A stretch of 64,000 bases of DNA from NCBI GenBank assembly GCA_964658655.1, contig CAZZZL010000001.1:1-64000 (forward strand), in the 5' to 3' direction. Every line of letters starts with the position of its first letter. The first letter of the stretch is position 1. The position numbers and the translations under genes are program-made. A model generated the notes under the pieces. It saw nothing but the letters and a program-made list of their open reading frames with translations, did no database searches and had not been told where the DNA came from. Source of the stretch: G963692885 sp964658655 (GTDB taxonomy: Bacteria > Acidobacteriota > Terriglobia > Terriglobales > Acidobacteriaceae). Positions 18,856-26,787 of this stretch are shown here, piece after piece.

Positions 18856-19051
18856 CAGCCTGTGGAGCCTTCCAAGCTTTTCCTTTCTCCGTGCGCACCT
18901 ACTCCGACTGCACAGGGTAGGACAAGGTGAGTGGTATGAAAAGTCACAAACAAAAATAATTAAATCGCAGTGTGACCTTTTGCTGCAGGCTGACTGTCCT
19001 AGCTGGTGGAACGCATAAACGCGCTCACTTCACAAAGGTAAGGAGCACAAC
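18856..19051. promoter_or_regulatory. Divergent promoter region of the stress locus
   Basis: This 196-bp space lies between the ECF sigma factor (leftward) and the Asp23 gene (rightward) and must hold both promoters. An AAGGAG ribosome binding site sits just before the asp23 ATG. I could not identify a sure -35/-10 pair, including an ECF type. Confidence 0.5.
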
Positions 19052-19504
19052 ATGGCAACACTGCAGACCACAACCGCAAATTCGCTCAACAATGAAACGT
19101 CGATCGACAGCCGGACCAGCAAAAAGGATGGGGGAACCACTACCATATCCGATCAGGTCGTCGCCAAGATAGCCGGCATCGCGGCACGCGAGGTCGAGGG
19201 CGTGGAAGAACTGACCCCCCAGGGCTTTGGAGGCACCATCAGCGGCCTCGCCAACAAGGTTTCCGGATCACAGCAGGCTCACGATCAGGGAGTTCGCGTT
19301 CAGGTGGGCCAGCAGGAGACCATCGTCGACCTGGCCATGATCGTCCGCTACGGAGCAAGCATCCCACGCGTCGCTGAAGCGGTGCGAAAGAGCGTGACAG
19401 ATCAGCTGTTGTCAATGACCGGTCTGCGGGCACGGGAGATCAACATCGCTGTCACGGATATCTCTTTCCCCGAGACCCAGACTGTCTCGCACCAGTTACA
19501 GTAA
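19052..19504 (+). CDS. Asp23/Gls24 family envelope stress protein
   Basis: The product has 150 residues: a disordered polar N-terminus (about 1-30), then the Asp23 domain. Its typical parts are ISDQVVAKIAGIAAREVEGV, the strand VRVQVGQQETIVDLAMIVRYG, the helix IPRVAEAVRKSVTDQL and the ending INIAVTDISFP. In Firmicutes Asp23 is an abundant protein under the membrane, tethered by AmaP, with a role in cell-envelope homeostasis. The partner gene amaP follows after 24 bases, which supports the assignment. It heads a rightward stress operon opposite an ECF sigma factor. Confidence 0.9.
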   Translation: MATLQTTTANSLNNETSIDSRTSKKDGGTTTISDQVVAKIAGIAAREVEGVEELTPQGFGGTISGLANKVSGSQQAHDQGVRVQVGQQETIVDLAMIVRYGASIPRVAEAVRKSVTDQLLSMTGLRAREINIAVTDISFPETQTVSHQLQ

Positions 19505-19528
19505 GACCCATTTCACGAGGCAGGAACT

Positions 19529-20125
19529 ATGTCGAAAGCAAGTTGTCATCTTCATCGCGCACTCGTCACTCTGGCGCTGGCCGCAGCCGCGGTTGGCGCC
19601 ACGGGCATCGCCTATATATTGCTCTACAGCCGCTCCATCAATGGCGAGTATGCAGGCCCATCCTCGCTGACCACCCAGCTTCTGACCAGGTGGAGCGGAT
19701 GGCTGAGCTTCGAGGCTGGATTGCATGGGCTCGCCATCAGCGGAATCAGCATCTGTATCGCACTGCTAGCTCTGTTTTGCATCTGGCTTGAACTTCGCAC
19801 TGTAGTGCGGCCACTTCCCCGGCTGATTTTGAGTCGCGGAAGCCTGGGAGAAGTAGCGATCAACCTGGATCAGATCAGCAGGCTGGCGCAGCGTGAGGCT
19901 GAGCATGTTTCCGGAGTGCGCGAAGTTGAGACCGTTGCCCAGACCCACAAGGGCGGAATTGATGTAAAGCAGAAGGTTTCAGTCGAGCCCGAGATGGCTT
20001 ATATGCCGCTGGCGGAACAGGTCCAGCAGCGTGTCAAGAAGTCACTCGAACACCATCTTGGGTTTCCTGTGGCAAGCGTCGAAGTATTACTACAGCAGGC
20101 ATCCCTGCGTAAGAGTGTTATCTAA
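19529..20125 (+). CDS. amaP: AmaP-like membrane anchor for Asp23
   Basis: The product has 198 residues with two membrane helices (about 10-32 and 68-92). A cytoplasmic domain follows with GSLGEVAINLDQISRLAQRE and the closing YMPLAEQVQQRVKKSLEH and VASVEVLL, the features of the alkaline-shock membrane anchor family. That domain is a distant copy of the Asp23 fold and holds Asp23 at the membrane. The gene follows asp23 by 24 bases and is followed 12 bases later by a csbD-like gene. The symbol is by family and context; the length agrees with other members. Confidence 0.85.
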   Translation: MSKASCHLHRALVTLALAAAAVGATGIAYILLYSRSINGEYAGPSSLTTQLLTRWSGWLSFEAGLHGLAISGISICIALLALFCIWLELRTVVRPLPRLILSRGSLGEVAINLDQISRLAQREAEHVSGVREVETVAQTHKGGIDVKQKVSVEPEMAYMPLAEQVQQRVKKSLEHHLGFPVASVEVLLQQASLRKSVI

Positions 20126-20137
20126 ACCAAAAGGAGA

Positions 20138-20350
20138 ATGAACAATATGGACAGCAACAATGTAAAGGGCAATCTTGAGAAGCTTGGTGGAAAGATCAAG
20201 GAAACGGTTGGTGAACTGACCGGCAATGACAAGCTGAAGAATGAAGGCCGCGCAGATCAGGTCAAGGGTGCCGCTCATGATGCGCTGGGCAACATCAAGG
20301 AATCTGGCCGCGATGCAGCTGAAGGCATCAAGAAACAGTTTGGCGAGTAA
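20138..20350 (+). CDS. CsbD family general stress protein
   Basis: The product is a 70-residue, very hydrophilic protein with the CsbD pattern: NVKGNLEKLGGKIKETVGEL, the loop LTGNDKLKNEGRADQVKGAA, and a short glycine/alanine helix. CsbD proteins are abundant under general stress, with no known biochemical activity. Two starts are possible: ATG at 20138, only two bases from the AAAAGGAG site, or ATG at 20147 with better spacing (MDSNNVKG), which I favour. It lies in the Asp23 operon. A strong hairpin follows the stop. Confidence 0.9.
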   Translation: MNNMDSNNVKGNLEKLGGKIKETVGELTGNDKLKNEGRADQVKGAAHDALGNIKESGRDAAEGIKKQFGE

Positions 20351-20354
20351 GTTG

Positions 20355-20387
20355 CGTCTGGGGCTGCAGCAATTGCAGCCCCAGACG
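20355..20387 (+). terminator. Perfect 14-bp hairpin after csbD
   Basis: CGTCTGGGGCTGCA pairs perfectly with TGCAGCCCCAGACG across the five-base loop GCAAT, starting five bases after the csbD stop. No T-run follows, so it may act as a partial terminator or protect the 3' end of the upstream mRNA, which would let csbD be made in excess over the genes downstream. Confidence 0.6.
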
Positions 20388-20418
20388 ATCAGCAGATAAG
20401 TGCGCAGGAGGACTACAC

Positions 20419-20712
20419 GTGTCTAGCAACTCTAACGTCAGCGACCAAGCCGTCTTATCCGTCGCCTCAAATAGAAACCAGGGACAGGGCTTCGGCCTGG
20501 TTCGCCTGGTCTCAGGCTTGGTCGGTTTAGGCCTCGTTGCCTGGGGCTTTCGCAGAAAACGTTCCTGGCTCGGCCGAAGTGTGGGCACATTTGGAGCCAG
20601 CCTGGTCGTCCGCAGTCTAGGCGACGGGCCCTTAGCGAGTCGATTGGCCGCCTTCGTCAACACCAGGGGGCGCATGCTGAAGCTGAAAGAGATCGCCCCC
20701 GCCACAAGGTAA
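20419..20712 (+). CDS. Small membrane protein, DUF2892-like
   Basis: The product has 97 residues and a GTG start placed by a GCAGGAGGA ribosome binding site. Two weakly hydrophobic glycine-rich helices (about 26-44 and 53-67) carry an LVSGLVGLGLVAWGFRRKR pattern. This is reminiscent of the DUF2892 membrane module often found before SRPBCC domains, but here without that domain. Function is unknown. It lies between csbD and an aquaporin gene in the same direction and is probably part of the stress operon. Confidence 0.65.
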   Translation: MSSNSNVSDQAVLSVASNRNQGQGFGLVRLVSGLVGLGLVAWGFRRKRSWLGRSVGTFGASLVVRSLGDGPLASRLAAFVNTRGRMLKLKEIAPATR

Positions 20713-20778
20713 GAGCGGTTTTATTTTCAACAAGGCGGCCACAGCAAAACCTGCGGTCGCCCTCATCTGGAAAGGGTA

Positions 20779-21564
20779 ATGGGTATGCGGAAGTACGCAG
20801 CTGAATTTCTTGGAACATTTGTCTTAGTCTTTGGAGGCGTCGGTAGTGCCGTCCTGGCCGGCAACAGGATTGGTTTTCTCGGTATCTCACTGGCTTTTGG
20901 TCTCTCCCTGCTTGCCATGATCTATACGATCGGCCCCATCTCGGGCTGCCATATTAATCCAGCAGTGACTCTGGGAGTCTTACTGGCCCGGAAAATCCGC
21001 TTTCACGTAGCGGCCTGGTACATGATCGCCCAGACACTGGGAGCGATCGCTGGAGCCGGAGTTCTTCTGGTGATCGCCAAGGGAGCCGCCACTGGATACC
21101 ATCCGGCTGTTGCAGGCCTTGGTGCCAATGGCTATGGAGCGCACTCTCCCGAGGGCTATTCATTGCTGGCAGCCTTCGCGGTCGAAGTTATTCTCACTTT
21201 TCTGCTGGTACTTACAGTACTCGGTTCGACCGACATAAAAGCTCCAGTTGGTTTTGCGGGTATCGCAATAGGGCTGGTTCTGGTATTGATCCATCTCGTG
21301 GGTATTCCTGTAACGAATACATCCGTCAATCCAGCCCGAAGCATCGGTCCGGCAATCTTTGTCGGAGGCTGGGCCCTCAGCCAGTTGTGGCTATTTGTTA
21401 TTGCGCCGTTCATCGGAGCTGCGCTCGCAGCAGCCGCTTACTCCGCTGTTCGGACGCCGGATACTCTATTGTCGACTACTGACGCCGAACGATCTCTCGT
21501 TACGGAGCAGGCTCTGAGAACTGAGCAGAGCGTACTGCATCGCGGGGAAAGCCTAAAGGCCTAA
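20779..21564 (+). CDS. aqpZ: Aquaporin, MIP family (AqpZ-like)
   Basis: The product has 261 residues and six membrane helices with two half-helix NPA motifs: HINPAVT (Asn60) and SVNPARS (Asn184). Selectivity-filter candidates His172 and Arg187, with the IHLVGIPVTNTSVNPARSIG block, match the water-selective AqpZ type rather than glycerol channels. The C-terminal 35 residues (about 225-261) are an extra polar tail not found in E. coli AqpZ. It would let water cross the inner membrane fast. Position after the Asp23/CsbD genes and near an MscS channel fits osmotic stress. Confidence 0.9.
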   Translation: MGMRKYAAEFLGTFVLVFGGVGSAVLAGNRIGFLGISLAFGLSLLAMIYTIGPISGCHINPAVTLGVLLARKIRFHVAAWYMIAQTLGAIAGAGVLLVIAKGAATGYHPAVAGLGANGYGAHSPEGYSLLAAFAVEVILTFLLVLTVLGSTDIKAPVGFAGIAIGLVLVLIHLVGIPVTNTSVNPARSIGPAIFVGGWALSQLWLFVIAPFIGAALAAAAYSAVRTPDTLLSTTDAERSLVTEQALRTEQSVLHRGESLKA

Positions 21565-21723
21565 CCGGAGTTGTTGCGGAACGCGACAGGAAAGCAGTCA
21601 GTCATCGAGCCTCATCCGACAAAATTGGAACATCTCTTTGCATCTATTTGCAATGCAAGAAGGCTGTATAGGCATTTCAGGTAGATACACTTAGATCAGT
21701 CTTGCGCACGTACCGACTGCTGC

Positions 21724-22095
21724 ATGCAGAAGATAAAAGGCAGTAAACCCATGAATCGCGGGTGTGATTCCGCGGCACTGTTGACACCAGATGGCCGCTA
21801 CCTCATCGTGCGCGGGAGACTCTGGCGCACAACGAATCCGGCACTCTCAAAGGAAGACCGAGATGCCCTCGTAAAGTTGTTAATGGATGCACGCAGAATG
21901 AAAGGTGCTGCCATGCGTGCGCACGACGCTCCTGCCCAAGAGCGTGCAAGGCAGTCGGTCGATGAGGTGAAGCGGAAACTCGGTGAGCGAGGCGATGTTT
22001 GGTGGACGGATGGCAGCCCCGACTACAACAGGCATCTCGCGAAAAACACTCCCTATGCGGCGTGGTACGAGAAAATCGACAAATCAAACACTTAA
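21724..22095 (+). CDS. Conserved hypothetical protein, 123 aa
   Basis: This soluble protein has a pattern I have seen in many bacterial genomes but cannot name: LLTPDGRYLIVRGRLWRTTNPAL, a charged helical middle (KEDRDALVKLLMDARRMKGA), and an ending GDVWWTDGSPDYNRHLAKNTPYAAWY. It has no signal peptide or membrane segment. The most likely start is the second methionine (MNRGCDS, at 21751), but neither start has a strong ribosome binding site. It precedes the exonuclease gene by 58 bases in the same direction. Confidence 0.7.
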   Translation: MQKIKGSKPMNRGCDSAALLTPDGRYLIVRGRLWRTTNPALSKEDRDALVKLLMDARRMKGAAMRAHDAPAQERARQSVDEVKRKLGERGDVWWTDGSPDYNRHLAKNTPYAAWYEKIDKSNT

Positions 22096-22153
22096 TAAGT
22101 AAGCTCTGTGATTTGATAGATCGAGTCTAATTCGACAGAACCGGGTCCATGCT

Positions 22154-23044
22154 GTGGAGATAAATCTCATCGACGGCACCTATGAACTGTTCCGGCACTT
22201 CTATGCTTTGCCCTCAGCAAAGGACGAGGAAGGGCGAGAGGTGGCTGCCGTGCGCGGCGTGCTCTCGTCACTCCTTGGCATGATGCACGCTGGCAACACT
22301 TACATTGGAGTGGCAACCGATCACGTTATCGAGTCCTTCCGGAACAAGATGTGGCCTGGGTACAAAACGGGTGACGGTATAGACCCGGCGCTGCTGTCGC
22401 AGTTTGCCTTGTTAGAAGAGACGCTTCGCGCTCTCGGGGTAGTGGTATGGGCGATGAAGGAGTACGAAGCGGATGATGCACTTGCATCTGCCGCGTTTCT
22501 TGCCGGGCAGGATCCCCGTGTAGAGCGGGTAATTATCAGCACACCGGACAAGGATCTTGCACAATGTGTTCAGGGCAGTCGAGTCGTACAGTTTGACCGG
22601 CGAAGACGGGTTGAGCGCGATCACAATGGGGTCATACAGAAGTTCGGAGTCGAGCCTGGGTCTATCCCCGACTATCTTGCGCTGGTTGGCGACAGCGCTG
22701 ACGGCTATCCTGGTCTGCCTGGTTGGGGCGCCAAGTCTGCGTCTGCTGTCCTGTCTCGCTTTGGGTCCCTGGATGCGATCCCGCCGAACCCGCGAGACTG
22801 GCACGTCAACATTTCCAATGCGGAGAGCCTCTCTCAGACGCTGAACAGCAATCGGCATCTGGTAAATCTCTTTCTTGACCTTGCCACCTTGCGAACGGAT
22901 CTCCCACTTTTTGACTCTGTGGACGAGCTGCTTTGGCAAGGTCCGACACCTGCCTTCGCACCGCTAGCTGAGCGGCTTCAGAAAGCCAAGTTCGCGAAGA
23001 AGCGATTACCGAAAACTCGACCTGCGGCGAAGAAGTCGCACTAG
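22154..23044 (+). CDS. 5'-3' exonuclease / flap endonuclease-like
   Basis: The product has 296 residues, close to the stand-alone homologues of the DNA polymerase I 5' nuclease domain. It starts with GTG (MEINLIDGTYELFRHF, first metal-binding Asp). The acidic cluster EYEADDALAS, the STPDKDLAQ segment and the helix-hairpin-helix region GDSADGYPGLPGWGAKSA are all in place. The C-terminus is basic and lysine-rich (KKRLPKTRPAAKK), likely for nucleic acid contact. It would remove RNA primers or flaps during replication and repair. It appears intact. Confidence 0.85.
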   Translation: MEINLIDGTYELFRHFYALPSAKDEEGREVAAVRGVLSSLLGMMHAGNTYIGVATDHVIESFRNKMWPGYKTGDGIDPALLSQFALLEETLRALGVVVWAMKEYEADDALASAAFLAGQDPRVERVIISTPDKDLAQCVQGSRVVQFDRRRRVERDHNGVIQKFGVEPGSIPDYLALVGDSADGYPGLPGWGAKSASAVLSRFGSLDAIPPNPRDWHVNISNAESLSQTLNSNRHLVNLFLDLATLRTDLPLFDSVDELLWQGPTPAFAPLAERLQKAKFAKKRLPKTRPAAKKSH

Positions 23045-23263
23045 AACAGAGGTTTAATCATTCACGCTCAAGCCACCGTTTGATGGGACAGGCGCTGAAA
23101 GTTGTGAGAATCGCCGTACTCACAGGGAGAAGCTCTTCTGATGATTAAGACCTGGGCTGTTTTAGCGACATGAATAACCGAAGATGGTTAGGTTCGTTTT
23201 GACGTATCAACAGAAGCCACTTGAGCCAAGCTTCACCTGCATCCAACTCGCCTGGAGAAACAA

Positions 23264-24157
23264 ATGTCAGATAAGAGATTGAAGATGCAGGATCCTCGTT
23301 CGCAATATCCGCAACCCCCATTTAAACCCCAAAAGCAAAGCCAGCCGGGCAAGGCAGGGGCCATGGACCCGAGACCTGACAATGGCGAAGAGAGCTATGT
23401 TGGCGCAGGGAAACTGAAGGGCCGTAAAGCTCTCGTAACAGGTGCAGATTCTGGCATCGGTCGTGCTGTTGCGATCGCCTTTGCTCGAGAAGGAGCAGAC
23501 GTGGCGATTAGCTATCTGCCAAGTGAGGAGGAGGACGCGAAGGAAGTGATTGCGTTGATTAGAGAGGCCGGCGTCAACGCTGTTGCAGTTCCTGGCAACA
23601 TCGTAGACGAAGAATTCTGCAAATCTATGGTCGAGCGTGCTGACAAGGAACTCGGCGGAATTGACATCCTGGTAAACAACGCGGGGACAATGTCGTCGCA
23701 TGAGAGTCTTACAAAAACGCCGACTGCTGACTTCGACAAAACGATGAAGACAAATGTCTACTCGCTGTTTTGGATTACACAGGCGGCGATCCCACTTCTG
23801 AAGCCCGGCGCATCCATTGTCAATACTGCGTCCGTCCAAGCTTACGAGCCGACTCCGGCGATCGTCGACTATGCCATGACAAAGGCGGCTATTGTTGCCT
23901 TCACCAAAGGAATGGCGAAACCGCTCATGGAGAAAGGCATCCGCATTAATGCAATTGCACCGGGACCTTTCTGGACGCCGATTCAACCGACTGGCCATCC
24001 TGCTGAAAAGTTGATTGAGCTCGGGAAAGAAACGCCTTTTGGACGGCCAGGCCAGCCGGTGGAAATAGCTCCTGTTTACGTACTCCTTGCTTCGCAGGAG
24101 GGTAGTTACATCACGGGCGAGATCTTTGGCGTCACTGGTGGTGTGGGAATCGCGTAG
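23264..24157 (+). CDS. Short-chain dehydrogenase/reductase, YhdF/YghA type
   Basis: The product has 297 residues. An extended polar N-terminus (about 1-40, proline/glutamine-rich) precedes the Rossmann fold, as in general-stress SDRs such as GS39/YhdF. Visible are the cofactor motif TGADSGIGRA, the structural NNAG, the catalytic serine in VNTASVQAYEP and the Y-x3-K in DYAMTKAA. The substrate is not known for this branch; NADP(H)-linked reduction of a small aldehyde or sugar is plausible. A good distance on each side separates it from neighbours, so it is probably transcribed alone. Confidence 0.9.
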   Translation: MSDKRLKMQDPRSQYPQPPFKPQKQSQPGKAGAMDPRPDNGEESYVGAGKLKGRKALVTGADSGIGRAVAIAFAREGADVAISYLPSEEEDAKEVIALIREAGVNAVAVPGNIVDEEFCKSMVERADKELGGIDILVNNAGTMSSHESLTKTPTADFDKTMKTNVYSLFWITQAAIPLLKPGASIVNTASVQAYEPTPAIVDYAMTKAAIVAFTKGMAKPLMEKGIRINAIAPGPFWTPIQPTGHPAEKLIELGKETPFGRPGQPVEIAPVYVLLASQEGSYITGEIFGVTGGVGIA

Positions 24158-24185
24158 TCGAGCGATCCTTTTGCTTTGGGGGAGC

Positions 24186-24644
24186 TCACTTCCGTTCCTT
24201 CCGGATACGTAAGACCAGGTAGATCACGACAGCAATATTGAGCAGAAGGACAATGACTTTCGCGACTGTGAAGCGATGATAAATCTCGAAGACTTCAAGA
24301 GGGATGAGAGAGGCCGTAATGATGGCAGTAAACCACTCCGCCCATCGCTTCATGAGCCATAACCCAATGCCCTCAGTGATGAAGAGTGCAGCATAAATTA
24401 AACTGCCGATACCGAGATCTCTGAAGTCTTTTTGCGGGAGGTTCGCTACCTTGGCAAGTGCACGGTCAAGGTAGCGGCCACCTGGATTGAGCCCCAGTCT
24501 GGCAAGTATGTGGGTTAACGAGTCTGCCGCGTCATTATAGTGAAACAAGTGCAGAGCGCCAAAACCGACCACGACCAGGGTCATGGCTTTGACGAGCTTG
24601 AAGATAGCGATGAGACGTAACAATCCGTTGTTTTTTGTATTCAC
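24186..24644 (-). CDS. DUF2127 membrane protein
   Basis: The product has 152 residues with about four membrane helices and the DUF2127 pattern (LLRLIAIFKLVKAMTLVVVG, then GIGSLIYAALFITEGIGLWLMKRWAEW and FEIYHRFT). Function is unknown. It ends 28 bases from the end of the SDR gene on the opposite strand. Confidence 0.85.
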   Translation of the reverse strand: MNTKNNGLLRLIAIFKLVKAMTLVVVGFGALHLFHYNDAADSLTHILARLGLNPGGRYLDRALAKVANLPQKDFRDLGIGSLIYAALFITEGIGLWLMKRWAEWFTAIITASLIPLEVFEIYHRFTVAKVIVLLLNIAVVIYLVLRIRKERK

Positions 24645-24838
24645 GTAGTTAGTATTAGTTAAGGCTTGGGCTTCCTATCAAGTACTACCGCAATGGTAAA
24701 CGACTCGTAAGCTGATGCGGTATCCGGAGCTTCTAACTCACTCAATCCGTCGGTTAATGAACCATCTCATAAAATATGATCCGCCCGGGCTTTTTCTTTA
24801 AAGGGCTTTTTTTAACCATCGACGAAAGCAGTAACTCG

Positions 24839-25630
24839 TCACCGGGAATGGAAATGACTTTTGAGCAGTAGATCCTGTAGTGATAAAGCGTTCGCAGTCG
24901 CGTGTCCCAGCGCAGTATTGTCGAAGATAATCCAGGCCTCCTTCACATCCGAACGATCTGCATGATTACGGATTCGCTCCACGAAGTCCACCAGCCAGCC
25001 TTCCTCATAATTCGAATAGTAAGTGCGCGAGGTTCCGTGAAGACGCCAGTAGCATAGGCGCGGCCAGCCCGCTGGCTGAGTTGCCAACTCTGAGCCCTTC
25101 GGAGGATCAGCACCGACACGCGCAACTTCAAAGCTTCGCAGAAGGCGATTGACTGACGCAGTAAACCAACTTTGATGACGAGGCTCCAAAACGATGGCTC
25201 CCCTATGTATTTCCCTGAGCGTGTTAAAGAACTCCCGCGCTACGCCTTCATCAAAAACTAACTTGGGTGGTAGCTGGACAAGGACAGGTCCCAACTTGTC
25301 ACCTAATCCGCCCACAGCGTTAAAAAAATCCAGTTGAGCGGCGCCGGTGTTCTGAAGCTTTGCCGTGTGTGTTATCACCTTCGGCATTTTTACCGCGAAA
25401 CGGAAAGCATCCGGTGTTGTTGACGCCCAGCGCTCCCAGGTCTTCCGCTTATGCGGCCGATGGAAGCTTGAGTTGATCTCAACACAGCGCAGGCGGCTGG
25501 CATAACGCTCGAGCTGCGAAGCCCTTTCGCCATCGGCAATCTGCGAGAAGAGAGCCCCATGCTGCTTCGGGAGTGCCCAGCCTGCTGTACCTATACAAAA
25601 GTTCATTCTTCCAAGCCTACCTGGCCTCAA
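24839..25630 (-). CDS. DUF72 (YecE-like) TIM-barrel protein
   Basis: The product has 263 residues and the DUF72 signatures: IGTAGWALPKQHGALF near the start, LRCVEINSSFHRPHKRKTWERWA, FRFAVKMPKVITH, LGPVLVQLPPKLVFDE, and the C-terminal WRLHGTSRTYY and AWIIFDNTALGHATANA. It is a predicted TIM barrel of unknown reaction. The start is near the hydrophobic FCIGTAGW strand and could be the ATG at 25612. It stands alone. Confidence 0.9.
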   Translation of the reverse strand: MRPGRLGRMNFCIGTAGWALPKQHGALFSQIADGERASQLERYASRLRCVEINSSFHRPHKRKTWERWASTTPDAFRFAVKMPKVITHTAKLQNTGAAQLDFFNAVGGLGDKLGPVLVQLPPKLVFDEGVAREFFNTLREIHRGAIVLEPRHQSWFTASVNRLLRSFEVARVGADPPKGSELATQPAGWPRLCYWRLHGTSRTYYSNYEEGWLVDFVERIRNHADRSDVKEAWIIFDNTALGHATANALSLQDLLLKSHFHSR

Positions 25631-25704
25631 ATTGCACCGGCCAGGTGTAAATTCTAATCTTGCTTAGCTCGCTTCACGCTGTACTTGGCTAACTAACTGA
25701 ATGG

Positions 25705-26616
25705 CTATTGTCTCGCAAGAAAAGCATTCACCACCCGCACATACTTGTCCGGCTCTTCGTAGCTTGGCAGATGCCCGCTCTCTTCGAAGACTTCAAAGGT
25801 TGCTCCAGGAATTGCCTTGTAGATTTGCCACGCAGTGAGCGGCGCCACATTCATGTCATAGCGCCCTGTAATGACCATCGTCGGAATAGAGAAATTCGAC
25901 AGGGCAGATGTAAGGTCGAGGTCGTTCGTCGCGGCTTCTACTGCGCGAGCCGTGCCTGGCGAGTAACCGATGTCCTTCACGTGGCTCATGTAGTCATCCA
26001 ATTTATGACGGCTGTAGAAGATCATGCTGAAGTGGTCGCGCAGGTCCTGCTGCGCTTTCACTTCATCGCTGGCATTGGAGGCCTTTGCTGCCGCCTCCTG
26101 TGCCTCCAGTTTGTCGGGAAACACCTGCGGAAATAGGTGTACCAGGCTCTTCTGTCCAACTATGCCATCGGAGATGATCAGTTTGCGGACATGTTCAGGG
26201 TGAGCCGCCGTGTAGGCTGTCACCAGAAAGCCGCCAAAAGAATCTCCGCAGAGATCGATCTTGTCCAGGTGTAACGCCGCGCGAACGGAGTTCAGGTCTG
26301 CAACCTGTGCGTCCATACTCATTGCCACGCCCGGATGTTTCAGCGTCGACTTGCCGGTCCCTCTCTGGTCGTAGAACACCACCTGGCGATGGCTCGCAAT
26401 CTGCAGCCACACGTCGTTCTGCACCATATAAATGTGGGAAAGCCCCGGGCCACCATTGACTGCAAAGACCGGGGTCGCGTCGGTGGCCTGGCCATAAACC
26501 CAGTACGCAAGCCTGGCCTCGGCTACTTCCGCGTAGCCGGTCGGCGGGATTACCGGCAGCGGTGTTTGCGCCAGCATCGGGACGAACGAAATGAGCAAAG
26601 CAAGCAACAACTTCAT
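25705..26616 (-). CDS. Exported proline iminopeptidase-like alpha/beta hydrolase
   Basis: I start the gene at ATG 26616, which follows an AAAGGA site and gives a signal peptide (MKLLLALLISFVPMLAQ). An in-frame ATG 17 codons upstream lacks one. The mature protein has the S33 family features: oxyanion motif NGGPG, DQRGTGKS, the nucleophile elbow GDSFGG, the acid in GRYDMNV and the histidine in SGHLPS. It probably releases N-terminal proline or hydrolyses small esters in the periplasm. About 303 residues is normal for the family. No operon partner is evident. Confidence 0.85.
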   Translation of the reverse strand: MKLLLALLISFVPMLAQTPLPVIPPTGYAEVAEARLAYWVYGQATDATPVFAVNGGPGLSHIYMVQNDVWLQIASHRQVVFYDQRGTGKSTLKHPGVAMSMDAQVADLNSVRAALHLDKIDLCGDSFGGFLVTAYTAAHPEHVRKLIISDGIVGQKSLVHLFPQVFPDKLEAQEAAAKASNASDEVKAQQDLRDHFSMIFYSRHKLDDYMSHVKDIGYSPGTARAVEAATNDLDLTSALSNFSIPTMVITGRYDMNVAPLTAWQIYKAIPGATFEVFEESGHLPSYEEPDKYVRVVNAFLARQ

Positions 26617-26787
26617 CACAAAGGTTCCTTTAACTTCCAAGTCTGCAAAGCTCAGAAATCGGCGCAATCTTCTCGCGCAGTGTCAAAAGGTTTGCTGAAA
26701 AAATAACCATGTTTGCGAACGCGGGGTGGCACGTTCCGTGTCCGGAATAAGAGGTGCTTGAAGCGCCAGACTACATTTGCCTTTAAG

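Noticed and set aside
24780..24812. GC-rich segment with two GGGCTTTTT-like runs resembling a terminator
   Set aside because: No proper stem-loop can be drawn before either T-run, so I did not call a terminator.
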